This document shows, one piece after another, positions 11,410 through 19,484 of a stretch of DNA of 50,586 nucleotides. The stretch lies in NCBI GenBank assembly GCA_016869515.1, contig VGDZ01000015.1:1-50586 (forward strand), written 5' to 3'. The DNA is from Alphaproteobacteria bacterium (GTDB lineage: Bacteria > Pseudomonadota > Alphaproteobacteria > VGDZ01). A program made the position numbers and the translations under genes. The notes below the pieces were generated by a model. It was given only the letters and a program-made list of their open reading frames with translations. It was not told the DNA's origin and made no database searches. Positions within the stretch are counted from its first letter, which is position 1. Each line of letters starts with the position of its first letter.

Positions 11410-12694
11410 ACACCCGCCGGAAGATGGTGTCGACGTGCTTGAGGTGATAGCCGAGGTCGAATAGCGCCGCCAGCTGGCGCGGTTTGAGCACCTTGGCCAC
11501 GGCCGAATCGGCCGCCAGCATTTGGTGCAGATTTCCCCCCGACCGCCACGCCGCCATGGCGTGGCGCTGGACGGTCTCGTAGGCGCGCTCGCGGCTCATC
11601 CCGGCCTGGGTCAGCGCCAGCAGCACGCGCTGGGAATGCACCAGCCCGCCCAGCCGGTCGAGATTGCGCCGCATGTTGTCGGGATAGACCACCAAGTTCG
11701 CGATCAACCCGGTCAGCCGCCCGAGCGCGAAGTCGAGCGCGATGGTGGCATCGGGGCCGATGACGCGCTCGACCGAGGAATGCGAGATGTCGCGCTCGTG
11801 CCACAGCGCCACGTTCTCCAAGGCCGGCACGACCATGCCGCGCACCAGCCGGGCCAGGCCGGTGAGATTCTCGGACAGCACCGGATTGCGCTTGTGGGGC
11901 ATGGCCGAAGAGCCCTTCTGGCCCTTGGCGAAAGGCTCCTCGGCCTCCAGCACTTCGGTGCGCTGGAGATGCCGAACCTCGGTCGCCAGGCGCTCGACCG
12001 AAGAGGCGATCACGCCCAGCGTGGCGAAGAAGGCGGCGTGACGATCGCGCGGAATCACCTGGGTCGAGATCGGCTCGACGGCGAGGCCCAGCTTGCGCGC
12101 GACGTGGGCTTCGACCCGGGGGTCGATGTTGGCGAAGGTGCCGACCGCGCCCGAGATGGCGCAGGTGGCGATCTCGCGCCGCGCTGCCTTCAGGCGCTGG
12201 CGGGCGCGGGCGAATTCGGCATAGGCCTGGGCCAGCTTGAGGCCGAAGGTGGTGGGTTCGGCATGGATGGCATGGCTGCGGCCAATGCAGGGCGTGCGGC
12301 GGTGCTCGAAGGCACGGCGCTTGAGCGCCTTGAGCAACCCGTCGAGATCGGCCAGCAACAGGTCGGCCGCCTGGGTCAACTGCACCGCCAGGCAAGTGTC
12401 GAGCACGTCCGAGGAGGTCATGCCCTGGTGGACGAAGCGCGCCGCCGGCCCGACATGCTCGGCAAGGTTGGTCAGGAAGGCGATGACGTCGTGGCGGGTC
12501 TCGCGCTCGATGGCATCGATGCGCGCGATCTGCCACTTGCCGCGGCGCCACACCGCGCGCGCGGCCGAACGCGGGATCACGCCCAGCTTGGCCTGGGCGT
12601 CGCAAGCATGGGCCTCGATCTCGAACCAGATGCGGAAGCGGTTTTCGGGCTCCCAGATCGCCGCCATCGCCGGGCGGGAATAGCGCTGAATCAT
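11393..12694 (-). CDS. purB: Adenylosuccinate lyase
   Basis: PurB removes fumarate from SAICAR and from adenylosuccinate, acting twice in purine synthesis. The 433-residue product has the opening MIQRYSRPAMAAIWEPENR, the substrate segments HQGMTSSDVLDT and GRSHAIHAEPTTFG, and the superfamily signature as GSSAMPHKRNP near residue 270. The preferred start is ATG at 12694; longer frames upstream overlap the TetR-like gene and have no homology. The start overlaps the stop of that gene as ATGA. It is the last gene of the coupled minus-strand chain that includes radC, and it converges with the DUF1476 gene. Confidence 0.96.
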   Translation of the reverse strand: MIQRYSRPAMAAIWEPENRFRIWFEIEAHACDAQAKLGVIPRSAARAVWRRGKWQIARIDAIERETRHDVIAFLTNLAEHVGPAARFVHQGMTSSDVLDTCLAVQLTQAADLLLADLDGLLKALKRRAFEHRRTPCIGRSHAIHAEPTTFGLKLAQAYAEFARARQRLKAARREIATCAISGAVGTFANIDPRVEAHVARKLGLAVEPISTQVIPRDRHAAFFATLGVIASSVERLATEVRHLQRTEVLEAEEPFAKGQKGSSAMPHKRNPVLSENLTGLARLVRGMVVPALENVALWHERDISHSSVERVIGPDATIALDFALGRLTGLIANLVVYPDNMRRNLDRLGGLVHSQRVLLALTQAGMSRERAYETVQRHAMAAWRSGGNLHQMLAADSAVAKVLKPRQLAALFDLGYHLKHVDTIFRRVFTSRP

Positions 12695-13248
12695 GGAAAC
12701 ACCCTGGCATAGGCGGCCAGCAAACGCACGCGCAGCGCCTCGGCATTGCCGCCCTCGGGCGTGGCGTCGGCCAGCCATGCGGCCAGCACGGCCAGGAAGA
12801 CGCCGGTGGCGGCGGCTTCGGCGGCGGCACGGCGGATGCCGGTCTCGCCGCAGCCCGCGACCTCACGCCACCACTGCACCGTGCGCGACAGATCGAACAG
12901 CATCGGCACCCAGTGATGCGGATGCGGCGGATGCATCTTGGCCAGCAGCATCTGGCGGGTGACGGCGCGATAGGGCGCCAGCGCTTTCTGCCAGGCGATC
13001 AGGGCTTGGCCGAGGCGGGCTTCGACCGGGGCGCGGGGGTCGATCTTGGCCGCCAGCATGGCGTCGAGCGCGCGGCCGAACCAGGCATTGGCGATGGCGT
13101 CCTTGTCGCGATAGCAGGCATGGATCTCGCGCAAGGAAATCCGCAGCCGCCGGGCGAGGGCGTGCAGGGTCACGGCCTCCCAGCCTTGGTCATCGGCCTC
13201 GCGCAAGGCCGCCATCAGGATGCGTTCGGCGGTGGCGGCCCGGGTCAT
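12691..13248 (-). CDS. TetR/AcrR-family transcriptional regulator-like protein
   Basis: The 185-residue protein has an N-terminal TetR-like helix-turn-helix at about residues 8-52 (ERILMAALREADDQGWEAVT, then LARRLRISLREIHACYRDKD) and a helical C-terminal ligand-type domain. The helix-turn-helix is somewhat divergent, with RISLREIHACYRDKDAI in place of the usual VSxxTlYxHFxxK pattern. It overlaps purB by four bases downstream and the YkgJ-like gene by four bases upstream, so it is part of a tightly coupled chain rather than a divergent local regulator. Its targets are unknown. I am confident of the fold class, less so that it still binds DNA. Confidence 0.75.
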   Translation of the reverse strand: MTRAATAERILMAALREADDQGWEAVTLHALARRLRISLREIHACYRDKDAIANAWFGRALDAMLAAKIDPRAPVEARLGQALIAWQKALAPYRAVTRQMLLAKMHPPHPHHWVPMLFDLSRTVQWWREVAGCGETGIRRAAAEAAATGVFLAVLAAWLADATPEGGNAEALRVRLLAAYARVFP

Positions 13249-14105
13249 CGCGCCCGCGCCTCGGCCAGGGCGTCGATATCGCCCGCCAGCCAGCGGTCCA
13301 GCAGCTCGGGCCGCTCCAGCGCCAGCTCGATCGCCAGCACCAAGTTGAGATGGTCGTAGGCGAAGCCGCCGGCCTGCAGCGCCTCGGCCATGCCAAACTG
13401 GGCGTCGTCGTAGATCGCCACCGATTCGCCGCTGAACGCTTCGGGCAGGCGGTTGCTTTCGCGCGCCTGGATCGAGGCCTCGACATCCTCGACGATCCAG
13501 CGGCAGACCTGGGCGTCGAAGGAATAGTAGCCGCGGCATTTCATCGGCCGCGCCGGATAGACCCCGCAATTGCCGTTCTCGTCGAACGGGCAGATCACCT
13601 TGAGCCGGCGATAGTCGTCGACCGAGAGCGCCCGGATCTGCGCCGCGCGTTCCTTCAGCCGCGCCAGCATCCGTTCCCACCGCTCGCCCTGATAGCTCTC
13701 GCGGATGTAGGCGATCAGGCCGGGCAGTTCGTAGGACGACATCGACACCTGCTGGTAGCAGCACCACGAGCAGCCGGCCTTGCAGGCCAGCGACTTGCCG
13801 CCCGGCGCCTCGGTGCGGTCGCGCGCCGCCCTCCAGGCGGTGTCGGCGAAGCGCATCGCCGCTTCGACCGTGCGAATCAGGGCGGCGCGATCGCGGCGTC
13901 CGCCCAGGCCCTTGGAAACGCGGTCGCGCACGGTATCGCGGACATAGTTCGGAATCGGCGCGTCCGCCGGCTGGCCGCGGCCGGCAAAGCGCCCCAGCAT
14001 GTCGGATAGCGCATCGCCCGCCGTCACCGGCGCCAGCGTGACCGGCGCCGTGCTGCCCGCGGCGGCGCGGTCCTTGGCGGCCTGGCGGCGCTGTTTGCGG
14101 TTCAC
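13245..14105 (-). CDS. YkgJ-family cysteine cluster protein
   Basis: This 286-residue protein has the zinc- or iron-chelating YkgJ domain. The cysteine cluster is visible as CKAGCSWCC near residue 109, then [24 protein letters not shown] in two pieces around residues 172-195. The N-terminal 60 residues are basic and Ala-rich, start [14 protein letters not shown], and look disordered. The GTG start at 14105 overlaps the radC stop as GTGA; frames further upstream lie inside radC in another phase. The biochemical role of the family is not established. The last codon overlaps the TetR-like start. Confidence 0.85.
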   Translation of the reverse strand: MNRKQRRQAAKDRAAAGSTAPVTLAPVTAGDALSDMLGRFAGRGQPADAPIPNYVRDTVRDRVSKGLGGRRDRAALIRTVEAAMRFADTAWRAARDRTEAPGGKSLACKAGCSWCCYQQVSMSSYELPGLIAYIRESYQGERWERMLARLKERAAQIRALSVDDYRRLKVICPFDENGNCGVYPARPMKCRGYYSFDAQVCRWIVEDVEASIQARESNRLPEAFSGESVAIYDDAQFGMAEALQAGGFAYDHLNLVLAIELALERPELLDRWLAGDIDALAEARAR

Positions 14106-14797
14106 AGCAGCCCCGCGGTCTTGAAGCTGAGATGACGACCGCGACCGATCACCAGGTGATCGTGGACCGTGACGTTGAGCTTCTGGCCGGCGGCGACGAT
14201 GTCCTTGGTCACGGCAATGTCGGCCTTGGAGGGCGTGGGATCGCCGCTGGGATGGTTGTGCACCAGGATCAGCGCGGTCGCGCCCAGCTCGAGCGCGCGC
14301 TTGATCACCTCGCGCGGATAGACCGGGGTGTGGTCGACCGTTCCGGCCTCCTGCACTTCGTCGGCGATCAGCCCATTCTTGCGATCGAGAAACAGGATGC
14401 GGAACTGCTCGGTCTTGGCGAGCTCCATCGACAGCCGGCAATAGTCGACCAGCGAATCCCACGACGACAGCACGGTGCGCGCCTTGACCTGGGCCTTGAG
14501 CATGCGCGCGGCGGCGATCCTGACCAGGCGCAGTTGCGCTGCACCGGCCTCGCCCAAGCCCTTGACCGTGGCCAGCGCCGCGGGTTCGGCTGCGAACACG
14601 CCGGCCAGATCGCCGAACTTGGCCAGCAGCGCCTTGGCCAGCGGCTTGGTGTCGGCGCGCGGCTGGGCCGCCCACAGCAGCATCTCCAGCACCTCGTAAT
14701 CGGCCAGGGCGTCGTCGCCGCCGGCGGTCAGCCGCGCGCGCAACCGCCCGCGATGGCCGGCGTAATGCGGCTTTTGTTCAGGCTCGCTCTTGGACAT
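14102..14797 (-). CDS. radC: RadC/JAB-domain protein
   Basis: The 231-residue protein has the RadC layout: an N-terminal helix-hairpin-helix segment ([32 protein letters not shown]) and a C-terminal JAB/MPN metal site seen as the [14 protein letters not shown] motif near residue 175, with the upstream catalytic glutamate in DEVQEAGT. Despite its name the family is not proven to act in recombination repair. The start at 14797 is preceded by only 22 bases before the truncated oxygenase remnant. The same start codon and upstream bases are repeated at 16649, at the other side of the island, which shows that radC once followed the oxygenase gene directly. Confidence 0.93.
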   Translation of the reverse strand: MSKSEPEQKPHYAGHRGRLRARLTAGGDDALADYEVLEMLLWAAQPRADTKPLAKALLAKFGDLAGVFAAEPAALATVKGLGEAGAAQLRLVRIAAARMLKAQVKARTVLSSWDSLVDYCRLSMELAKTEQFRILFLDRKNGLIADEVQEAGTVDHTPVYPREVIKRALELGATALILVHNHPSGDPTPSKADIAVTKDIVAAGQKLNVTVHDHLVIGRGRHLSFKTAGLL

Positions 14798-15047
14798 GGA
14801 GCCGCGAGTCTAGGCGGCGTCAGGCGTAAAGAAAAGTCCCCAGCAGCAGCCAGCGCCGCGCTGCCTGCTCTTGGCCGGGCCGGGCCTGCAAGGGCGTGGT
14901 GTAATGCCATAGCGGCAGGCGATAGGCGGTGATGCCGCCCAATGTCGCCAACTCGATCTGCTGGCAGAAATGGCCGCCGGATTCGTAGACCAGCGATTGG
15001 CCGGCGACGGCGGGCGTGCTGAGGCTTACATGCACGTCGAGATAGCC
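14794..15047. repeat. Left copy of 254-base direct repeat bracketing the island
   Basis: Bases 14794-15047 match 16649-16902 at a constant offset of 1855 with no indel. By eye I count about 12 mismatches. The repeat covers the radC start codon, the 22-base spacer and the 3' end of the 2OG oxygenase gene. Identity stops abruptly after the shared CGAGATAGCC. Confidence 0.93.
14820..15047 (-). pseudogene. Truncated 3' remnant of a 2OG-Fe(II) oxygenase gene
   Basis: The frame encodes only the last 75 or so residues of the oxygenase found intact at 16675-17397, including the stretch LWHYTTPLQARPGQEQAARR that carries the distal iron histidine and the 2-oxoglutarate arginine. The N-terminal two thirds, with the HxD motif, are absent; upstream of 15047 the frame runs into unrelated island DNA. 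Differences from the intact copy are mostly synonymous or conservative (DVHVSLS versus DIHISLT), so this piece diverged while its parent was under selection. It is probably an allele fragment from a related donor. It should not make an active enzyme. Confidence 0.85.
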
Positions 15048-15150
15048 TGAATACGAAGTGGCAGGCAGTACAAGTAGGAAATCTTCTTCGGCGGGTAGCC
15101 TAGGCCGCGTGCATATGCTAGAGGTTGTGCCCTTCAATGGGAAGGCGGAC

Positions 15151-15639
15151 ATGGCGGCAAAGCTACGGATTCGCTACGGCGACTTGGAAATCGAATGCGA
15201 GGGTGAGCCCTCGTTCATTAAAGGCGAAGTTCCTCAGATCGTAGAAGCGATTACAAAGCTTTTACATGCTGCTCCTAATGCGCCCGCAGGGGTGAAAGGT
15301 GCGAGCGGCGCGGGCGCTGGTAAGTCGGCCTCAACTGGCAAGTTGACGACGACTACCAAGGCTATTGCGCTCGCAAAGGGCTATAAGGAAGGCCCAGACC
15401 TAGTTAAAGCTGCCTTAGCTTGTCTTCATGCGGTCCATGGCAAAGAGTGTGCTACTCAGGCTGAAATCATCGCTGAGATGAAGACGGTTTCGACGTTGTA
15501 CAAACTATCAATGCAAAATAATATGGGTCGAACGGTTAGAACGCTTATGACTAAGGGAGATGTTAATGAGCCTGAGATCGGCAAATATGTTTTATCAGAT
15601 AAAGCTAAGGCGGACGTGCTTGATGGGATAACAAAATGA
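15151..15639 (+). CDS. Unknown small protein, first gene of the island HEPN module
   Basis: I do not recognise a named family. The 162-residue product has an N-terminal beta-rich motif (KLRIRYGDLEIECEGEPSFI) followed by an amphipathic helix (EVPQIVEAITKLLHAA). A Gly/Ala/Ser/Thr/Lys-rich linker at about residues 45-75 leads to a C-terminal helical domain that could be a winged helix (ATQAEIIAEMK ... MGRTVRTLMTKGDV ... KYVLSDKAKADVL). The ATG at 15151 has a good ribosome site (GGGAAGG at 15139-15145); the open frame extends to 15058 but that part crosses the island junction. Its stop overlaps the next start as ATGA, so the two genes are coupled. A partner or antitoxin-like role is an inference. 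Confidence 0.75.
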   Translation: MAAKLRIRYGDLEIECEGEPSFIKGEVPQIVEAITKLLHAAPNAPAGVKGASGAGAGKSASTGKLTTTTKAIALAKGYKEGPDLVKAALACLHAVHGKECATQAEIIAEMKTVSTLYKLSMQNNMGRTVRTLMTKGDVNEPEIGKYVLSDKAKADVLDGITK

Positions 15640-16361
15640 CTAGGGAAATAAAGAATATTCTAGCTAGTAAGAACTATAGCAAGACTGACAAGATTTTGCT
15701 AATTTTATCTACACAAAATATCCCGATGAAGATTAAGGAGATAAGAGACGCAGGTGTAAAGTTAGGTTTTCGTGAGATTCAGACAATCAACGTCAATTCA
15801 CATTTAAATGGAACGAGGGGAAAGGCTACGCTTCTGCCAGATGGATGGGAACTTACAGAGAGTGGTAGAGAGTATCTACTAGGTAAAGGATGTCTAAAAA
15901 GTGTTACTGCTTTAACGCCGTTATTGAGAAAGGTAGAACAATATGTTACTGGAATAACTTTAAAGGAAACTAAGGAATTTATCAATGAATCTATTGAGTG
16001 TGCTAACAGACAATTGTATCGAGCGGCAGTGGTTCTTAGTTGGATTGGGGCTGTTTCTATTTTGCACCACTATGTTTTAAAAAATTATCTGACTGAGTTT
16101 AATAAAGAGGCAATTGAAAAGAAACTAATTAAGAAGCCTATTAAAAATCAGGACGGCCTAACTAAGATCGGCGAGAACGATTTTCTACAGGTGATCCAGG
16201 CAATTTAGATAATCACGAATGACGTGAAGAAAGAGCTTATAAGCTGCTTGGACAGAAGGAATAGCTGCGGCCATCCCAATAACATCAAAATGCAAGAGCC
16301 AGCGGTGGCGGCCCATTTGGATAATCTAGTACTTTACGTTTTCAGCAAATTTGCCGGCTAA
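15636..16361 (+). pseudogene. Winged-helix plus HEPN-type protein split by an in-frame TAG stop
   Basis: Translation from ATG at 15636 gives 190 residues and halts at TAG 16206-16208. The same frame then stays open for 50 more codons to TAA at 16359-16361 and reads as clear protein, including the R-x4-H motif RNSCGH (residues 208-213) followed by PN, the hallmark of HEPN ribonuclease-type domains. Residues 16-85 look like a winged helix (SKTDKILLILS, LTESGREYLL). Residues 90-241 would form the HEPN helices (LYRAAVVLSWIGAVSILHHY). The stop removes the presumed catalytic motif, so the present product is probably inactive. Whether the stop is a mutation, a base-call error or a site of readthrough cannot be told here. 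Confidence 0.72.
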
Positions 16362-16648
16362 GTGTCACAAAGTTGACGCATCGCTTGGTGGCGTAAACCG
16401 CCACGGGATTGCCGGAGGCTCCAACTCCTGAGAAGGTGGAGCCATGATGAACAAGACAACGAACAAGTTCTCGCCTGTGGTGCGTAGCCGGGCGGTGCGG
16501 CTGGTGCTCGATCACGAACACGAGCATCGGTCGCGCTGGGCGGCGATCTCGTCGGTGGCCGGCAAGATCGGCTGCACGGCGCAGACGCTGAACGAGTGAA
16601 CCAGGAAGAGAGAGATCGACAGCGGCATGCGGGCCGGCGTGCCGACGT
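16362..16648 (+). mobile_element. Fragment of an IS3-type insertion sequence with truncated orfA
   Basis: An ORF starting [20 protein letters not shown] at 16444 matches the N-terminal helix-turn-helix region of IS3-family OrfA ([10 protein letters not shown]). A TGA at 16597-16599 stands where relatives have a Trp codon. The frame continues as the family-like [11 protein letters not shown] until 16648, where it ends abruptly at the direct-repeat junction. Two perfect stems precede the ORF: GTGGCG/CGCCAC (16388-16404) and GGCTCCA/TGGAGCC (16417-16443), a common feature ahead of transposase genes. orfB, the catalytic part and the right end are missing. The element cannot move on its own; it may mark how the island or its deletion junction arose. 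Confidence 0.8.
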
Positions 16649-16902
16649 ACATGGAGCGGCGAGTCTAGGCGGCGTCAGGCGTAAAGAAAAGTCCCCAGCA
16701 GCAGCCAGCGCCGCGCTGCCTGCTCTTGGCCGGGCCGGGCCTGCAAGGGCGTGGTGTAATGCCACAGCGGCAGGCGATAGGCGGTGATGCCGCCCAGCGT
16801 CGCCAACTCGATCTGCTGGCAGAAATGGCCGCCGGATTCGTAAACCAGCGATTGGCCGGCGACGGCGGGCGTGGTGAGGCTGATGTGGATATCGAGATAG
16901 CC
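16649..16902. repeat. Right copy of 254-base direct repeat bracketing the island
   Basis: This copy is the native 3' end of the intact oxygenase gene plus the 22-base spacer and a lone radC start codon at its left end. It matches 14794-15047 without gaps. It keeps the intact gene's own stop codon at 16675. Confidence 0.93.
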
Positions 16903-17397
16903 CGCCCGTGCCGCCGGCAGGTCGGGAAAATCGTCGGTATGCGGGCCGGCATAATCGCCCGCGCCATAGCACGAGACTTGGATGCCCCAGGCCGGCCGCA
17001 AGCGCCGCCCAGCCAGGGCTTGAGCGAATTCCCGAAAGCTGTCGGAGCGCAGGAGACGCACCAGCCCGATGCGCTGGGCCCGGCGATAGGATTTGGAATC
17101 CCGCCGCGCCAGCAGCGCGGTGGCGAAACGCATGGTCTTGCCCAGGCGCTCGGCGGTGGCGCGGCGCGGGCGGCGGGCCTCGATCGGATGCGACACCGGC
17201 ACCAGCGCCGGCCGCATCTCGGCCTCGAGTCGCGCCAGCCAGGCGCGCGCCGGCTCCGCCGCGATGGCGCCGTCGATCGACAGCACGCGCTGATCGGGAT
17301 CGGCCAGGATCCCGGTCAGGGTGCGATCGCGGCCTTCGAGAACGCGCCGGCCGGCGGGCGACAGCAGATCGGCAAAGTCGCGGGGCGGCGCGCTCAT
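16675..17397 (-). CDS. 2-oxoglutarate/Fe(II)-dependent oxygenase, intact copy
   Basis: The 240-residue protein has the double-stranded beta-helix signature: the HxD iron site in GPHTDDFPD near residue 151, the third ligand histidine in LPLWHYTTPL, and the 2-oxoglutarate-binding arginine in QAARRWLLLG. Such enzymes hydroxylate proteins or small molecules using oxygen and 2-oxoglutarate; the substrate is unknown. The ATG at 17397 overlaps the MFS stop as ATGA, so it was chosen over a longer open frame. The last 75 codons are duplicated at 14820 on the other side of the island. In the ancestral order radC would have followed 22 bases after its stop. Confidence 0.88.
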   Translation of the reverse strand: MSAPPRDFADLLSPAGRRVLEGRDRTLTGILADPDQRVLSIDGAIAAEPARAWLARLEAEMRPALVPVSHPIEARRPRRATAERLGKTMRFATALLARRDSKSYRRAQRIGLVRLLRSDSFREFAQALAGRRLRPAWGIQVSCYGAGDYAGPHTDDFPDLPAARAGYLDIHISLTTPAVAGQSLVYESGGHFCQQIELATLGGITAYRLPLWHYTTPLQARPGQEQAARRWLLLGTFLYA

Positions 17398-18626
17398 GGC
17401 CGCGGCCTGATGTCCTTGACCGGCAAATAGATCAAGAGCCCGAGCAGCAGGCATCCGCCGACCGCGCCGAAGGCGGCGCGATAGGCGATTTCGGGAATGG
17501 CCTGGCCGGCCGGGGTCATGGCGCCGACCACCAGCCCGGTGAGGAACTGGACGAAGGCGGCGCCGCCCATGGTGGCGACGTTGAGCGTAGTGACGCCGCG
17601 CCCGACCAGCTCGGGCGGAAAGATCGCCCGTCCATGGGCCAGCACGGCGACGACATAGCTGGAGACGAAGCAGATCGCGACCAGCAGGCTGACCGCGGCG
17701 ACCAAAGACAGGCCCGGGATCGCCGCCAGGATCAGGAACAAGGCCACCGTCGCGGCGGCGCCCGGGACGACGATGAACTTACGGGTGTTGAAGATACGGT
17801 CCAGGGGCCCCATCGCCAGATAGCCCAGGATCGAGGCGCCGACCATGGCCAGCAAAAGATTGCCGCGCGTCACCGCATCGACCCGATGCACATCGTTGAG
17901 ATAAGGCCCGCCCCACAGCCCGAGCACGGCGATGGTCGAGGCGTAGGAGAAGAAATTGACCGCGAAGACGTGATGCAACTGGCGCTCGCGCAGCACCTTG
18001 CCGACGCCGGCCAGGACCTCGGCCAGGGACTCGGAACCGCCGCCAGGGGCCGCCGCGCCGGGCGGGGAATCGCGAACCATCAGACCCAGGAGCGCGGCCG
18101 CCGCGACCGCCGCTCCGGCCATGCCGATGAACGCCTCGCGCCAGCCCCATTGCGCCGCCACCCAGGCCAGCGGCGTGGTCGACAGCGCGTTGCCGGCGGT
18201 GCCGATGGCGATCAGCAGCGAAACCATGGTGGCGAAACGCTCGGGCGGCATCCAGCGCGAGAACACCACCATCGATCCGACCAGCGAGCACGAACAGCCC
18301 AGCCCCAGCACCACCCGCGCCAGAGTGAGCTCGGTCAGGCCTTGGCCGAGCGCGAACCACATGGCGCCGACGGCGTTGAGCAGCATCACCGCCGCCATCA
18401 CCCGCCGCGGCCCGAAGCGATCCAGCAGCATCCCGGCCGGGATCTGCGACACGGCGAAGGTGATGAAGAAGGCGCTGGTCAGCGTCGCCAGCGCCTCGGC
18501 GCCGAGGCCGAGATCGCGCATCAGCTCGGGCCCGATGGTGCCGTTGGCCGAGCGGAAGAACATGCTGAGGGTGTAGCCGGCGACCAGCGCGCCGAAGATC
18601 GTCCAGGCTTGGCGCGCGCGGCTCAC
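17394..18626 (-). CDS. Major facilitator superfamily transporter
   Basis: The 410-residue protein has about 12 hydrophobic segments and the MFS loop pattern between helices 2 and 3 (GMLLDRFGPRRVMA) repeated in weaker form in the second half (GPLDRIFNTRKFIV). The N-terminus starts SRARQAWTIFGALVAGYTLS from a GTG at 18626, which overlaps the map stop as GTGA; the open frame runs much further upstream but that part is the antisense of map. The substrate is not evident. It lies between map and the oxygenase gene with four-base overlaps on both sides, so the three are translationally coupled. Confidence 0.9.
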   Translation of the reverse strand: MSRARQAWTIFGALVAGYTLSMFFRSANGTIGPELMRDLGLGAEALATLTSAFFITFAVSQIPAGMLLDRFGPRRVMAAVMLLNAVGAMWFALGQGLTELTLARVVLGLGCSCSLVGSMVVFSRWMPPERFATMVSLLIAIGTAGNALSTTPLAWVAAQWGWREAFIGMAGAAVAAAALLGLMVRDSPPGAAAPGGGSESLAEVLAGVGKVLRERQLHHVFAVNFFSYASTIAVLGLWGGPYLNDVHRVDAVTRGNLLLAMVGASILGYLAMGPLDRIFNTRKFIVVPGAAATVALFLILAAIPGLSLVAAVSLLVAICFVSSYVVAVLAHGRAIFPPELVGRGVTTLNVATMGGAAFVQFLTGLVVGAMTPAGQAIPEIAYRAAFGAVGGCLLLGLLIYLPVKDIRPRP

Positions 18627-19447
18627 GCCGCGTAGGGCGGCGCGTGCAACCCGGCCGGCGAGGTGGTGAAGATCTCGACCCCGCTTTCGGTGACGCCGAG
18701 GCTGTGCTCGAACTGCGCCGACAGCGAGCGGTCCTTGGTCACCGCCGTCCAGCCGTCGCCCAGCACCTTCACCTCGGGCCGGCCGAGATTGATCATCGGC
18801 TCGATGGTGAAGAACATGCCGGGCTTGAGTTCGATGCCGCTGCCCGGCTTGCCGTAATGCAGCACGTTGGGCGCGTCGTGGAACAGGCGGCCGACGCCGT
18901 GGCCGCAGAAATCGCGCACCACCGAGCAGCGCTGGGACTCGGCATGGGCCTGGATGGCGTGACCGACATCGCCCAGCCGCGCCCCCGGCCGCACCGCCTC
19001 GATCCCCTTCATCATCGCGGCGTAGGTGGTCTCGCACAGCCGCCGCGCCTTCACCCCGATCGCGCCGACCGGGAACATGCGGCTGGTGTCGCCATGCCAG
19101 CCCTCGAGGATGACGGTGACGTCGATGTTGACGACATCGCCTTCGACCAGCGGCTTGTCGCCGGGAATGCCGTGACAGACGACGTGGTTGACCGAAGTGC
19201 AGATCGAACGCGGATAGCCGCGATAGTGCAGCGGCGCCGGCACCGCGCCGCGATCGCAGATGAACTCGCGCGCGCGGTCGTCGAGATCGCCGGTCAGCAC
19301 GCCCGGCCGCACCAGCGGCGTCAGCATGTCGAGGGTCTCGGCCGCCAGCCGGCCGGCCCGGCGCATGCCGTCGAAATCCTCCGGCCGATGCAGGCGGATC
19401 AGGCCGACATTGCGGGGTGGGGCGTCGGTGATGCCGATATAGGTCAT
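18623..19447 (-). CDS. map: Type I methionine aminopeptidase
   Basis: The 274-residue cytoplasmic metalloprotease removes the initiator methionine from nascent proteins. The metal ligands are visible: the aspartates in NIDVTVILEGWHGDTSRMF, the histidine in FCGHGVGRLFHDAP, and the glutamates in FFTIEPMINLGRP and VTESGVEIF. The CGHGVG context is characteristic of type I enzymes, and there is no N-terminal zinc-finger extension. It is divergent from the CinA-like gene with a 37-base gap and heads the coupled chain that once ran through to purB. Confidence 0.96.
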   Translation of the reverse strand: MTYIGITDAPPRNVGLIRLHRPEDFDGMRRAGRLAAETLDMLTPLVRPGVLTGDLDDRAREFICDRGAVPAPLHYRGYPRSICTSVNHVVCHGIPGDKPLVEGDVVNIDVTVILEGWHGDTSRMFPVGAIGVKARRLCETTYAAMMKGIEAVRPGARLGDVGHAIQAHAESQRCSVVRDFCGHGVGRLFHDAPNVLHYGKPGSGIELKPGMFFTIEPMINLGRPEVKVLGDGWTAVTKDRSLSAQFEHSLGVTESGVEIFTTSPAGLHAPPYAA

Positions 19448-19484
19448 GGCGCGGCGCGGTCCGGCGCGTGTATAACACTAATCC

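Larger units (their letters stand above)
15048..16648. mobile_element. AT-rich genomic island inserted between radC and the oxygenase gene
   Basis: The segment is flanked on both sides by the 254-base direct repeat and differs sharply from its surroundings in composition: the 60 bases 15901-15960 contain only 21 G or C, and codons such as ATA, TTA and AGA are common here but rare around it. It holds a two-gene module on the plus strand (15151-16361) and an IS3-type transposase fragment (16444-16648). The host chain of coupled genes (map, MFS, oxygenase, radC, YkgJ-like, TetR-like, purB) runs on the other strand and is interrupted without loss of a complete gene. No integrase is present. Confidence 0.85.

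Noticed and set aside
14794-16902. Direct repeat as a classical integrase attachment-site duplication
   Set aside because: At 254 bases with scattered synonymous differences it is far too long and diverged for att sites, there is no tRNA at the border, and no integrase lies inside.
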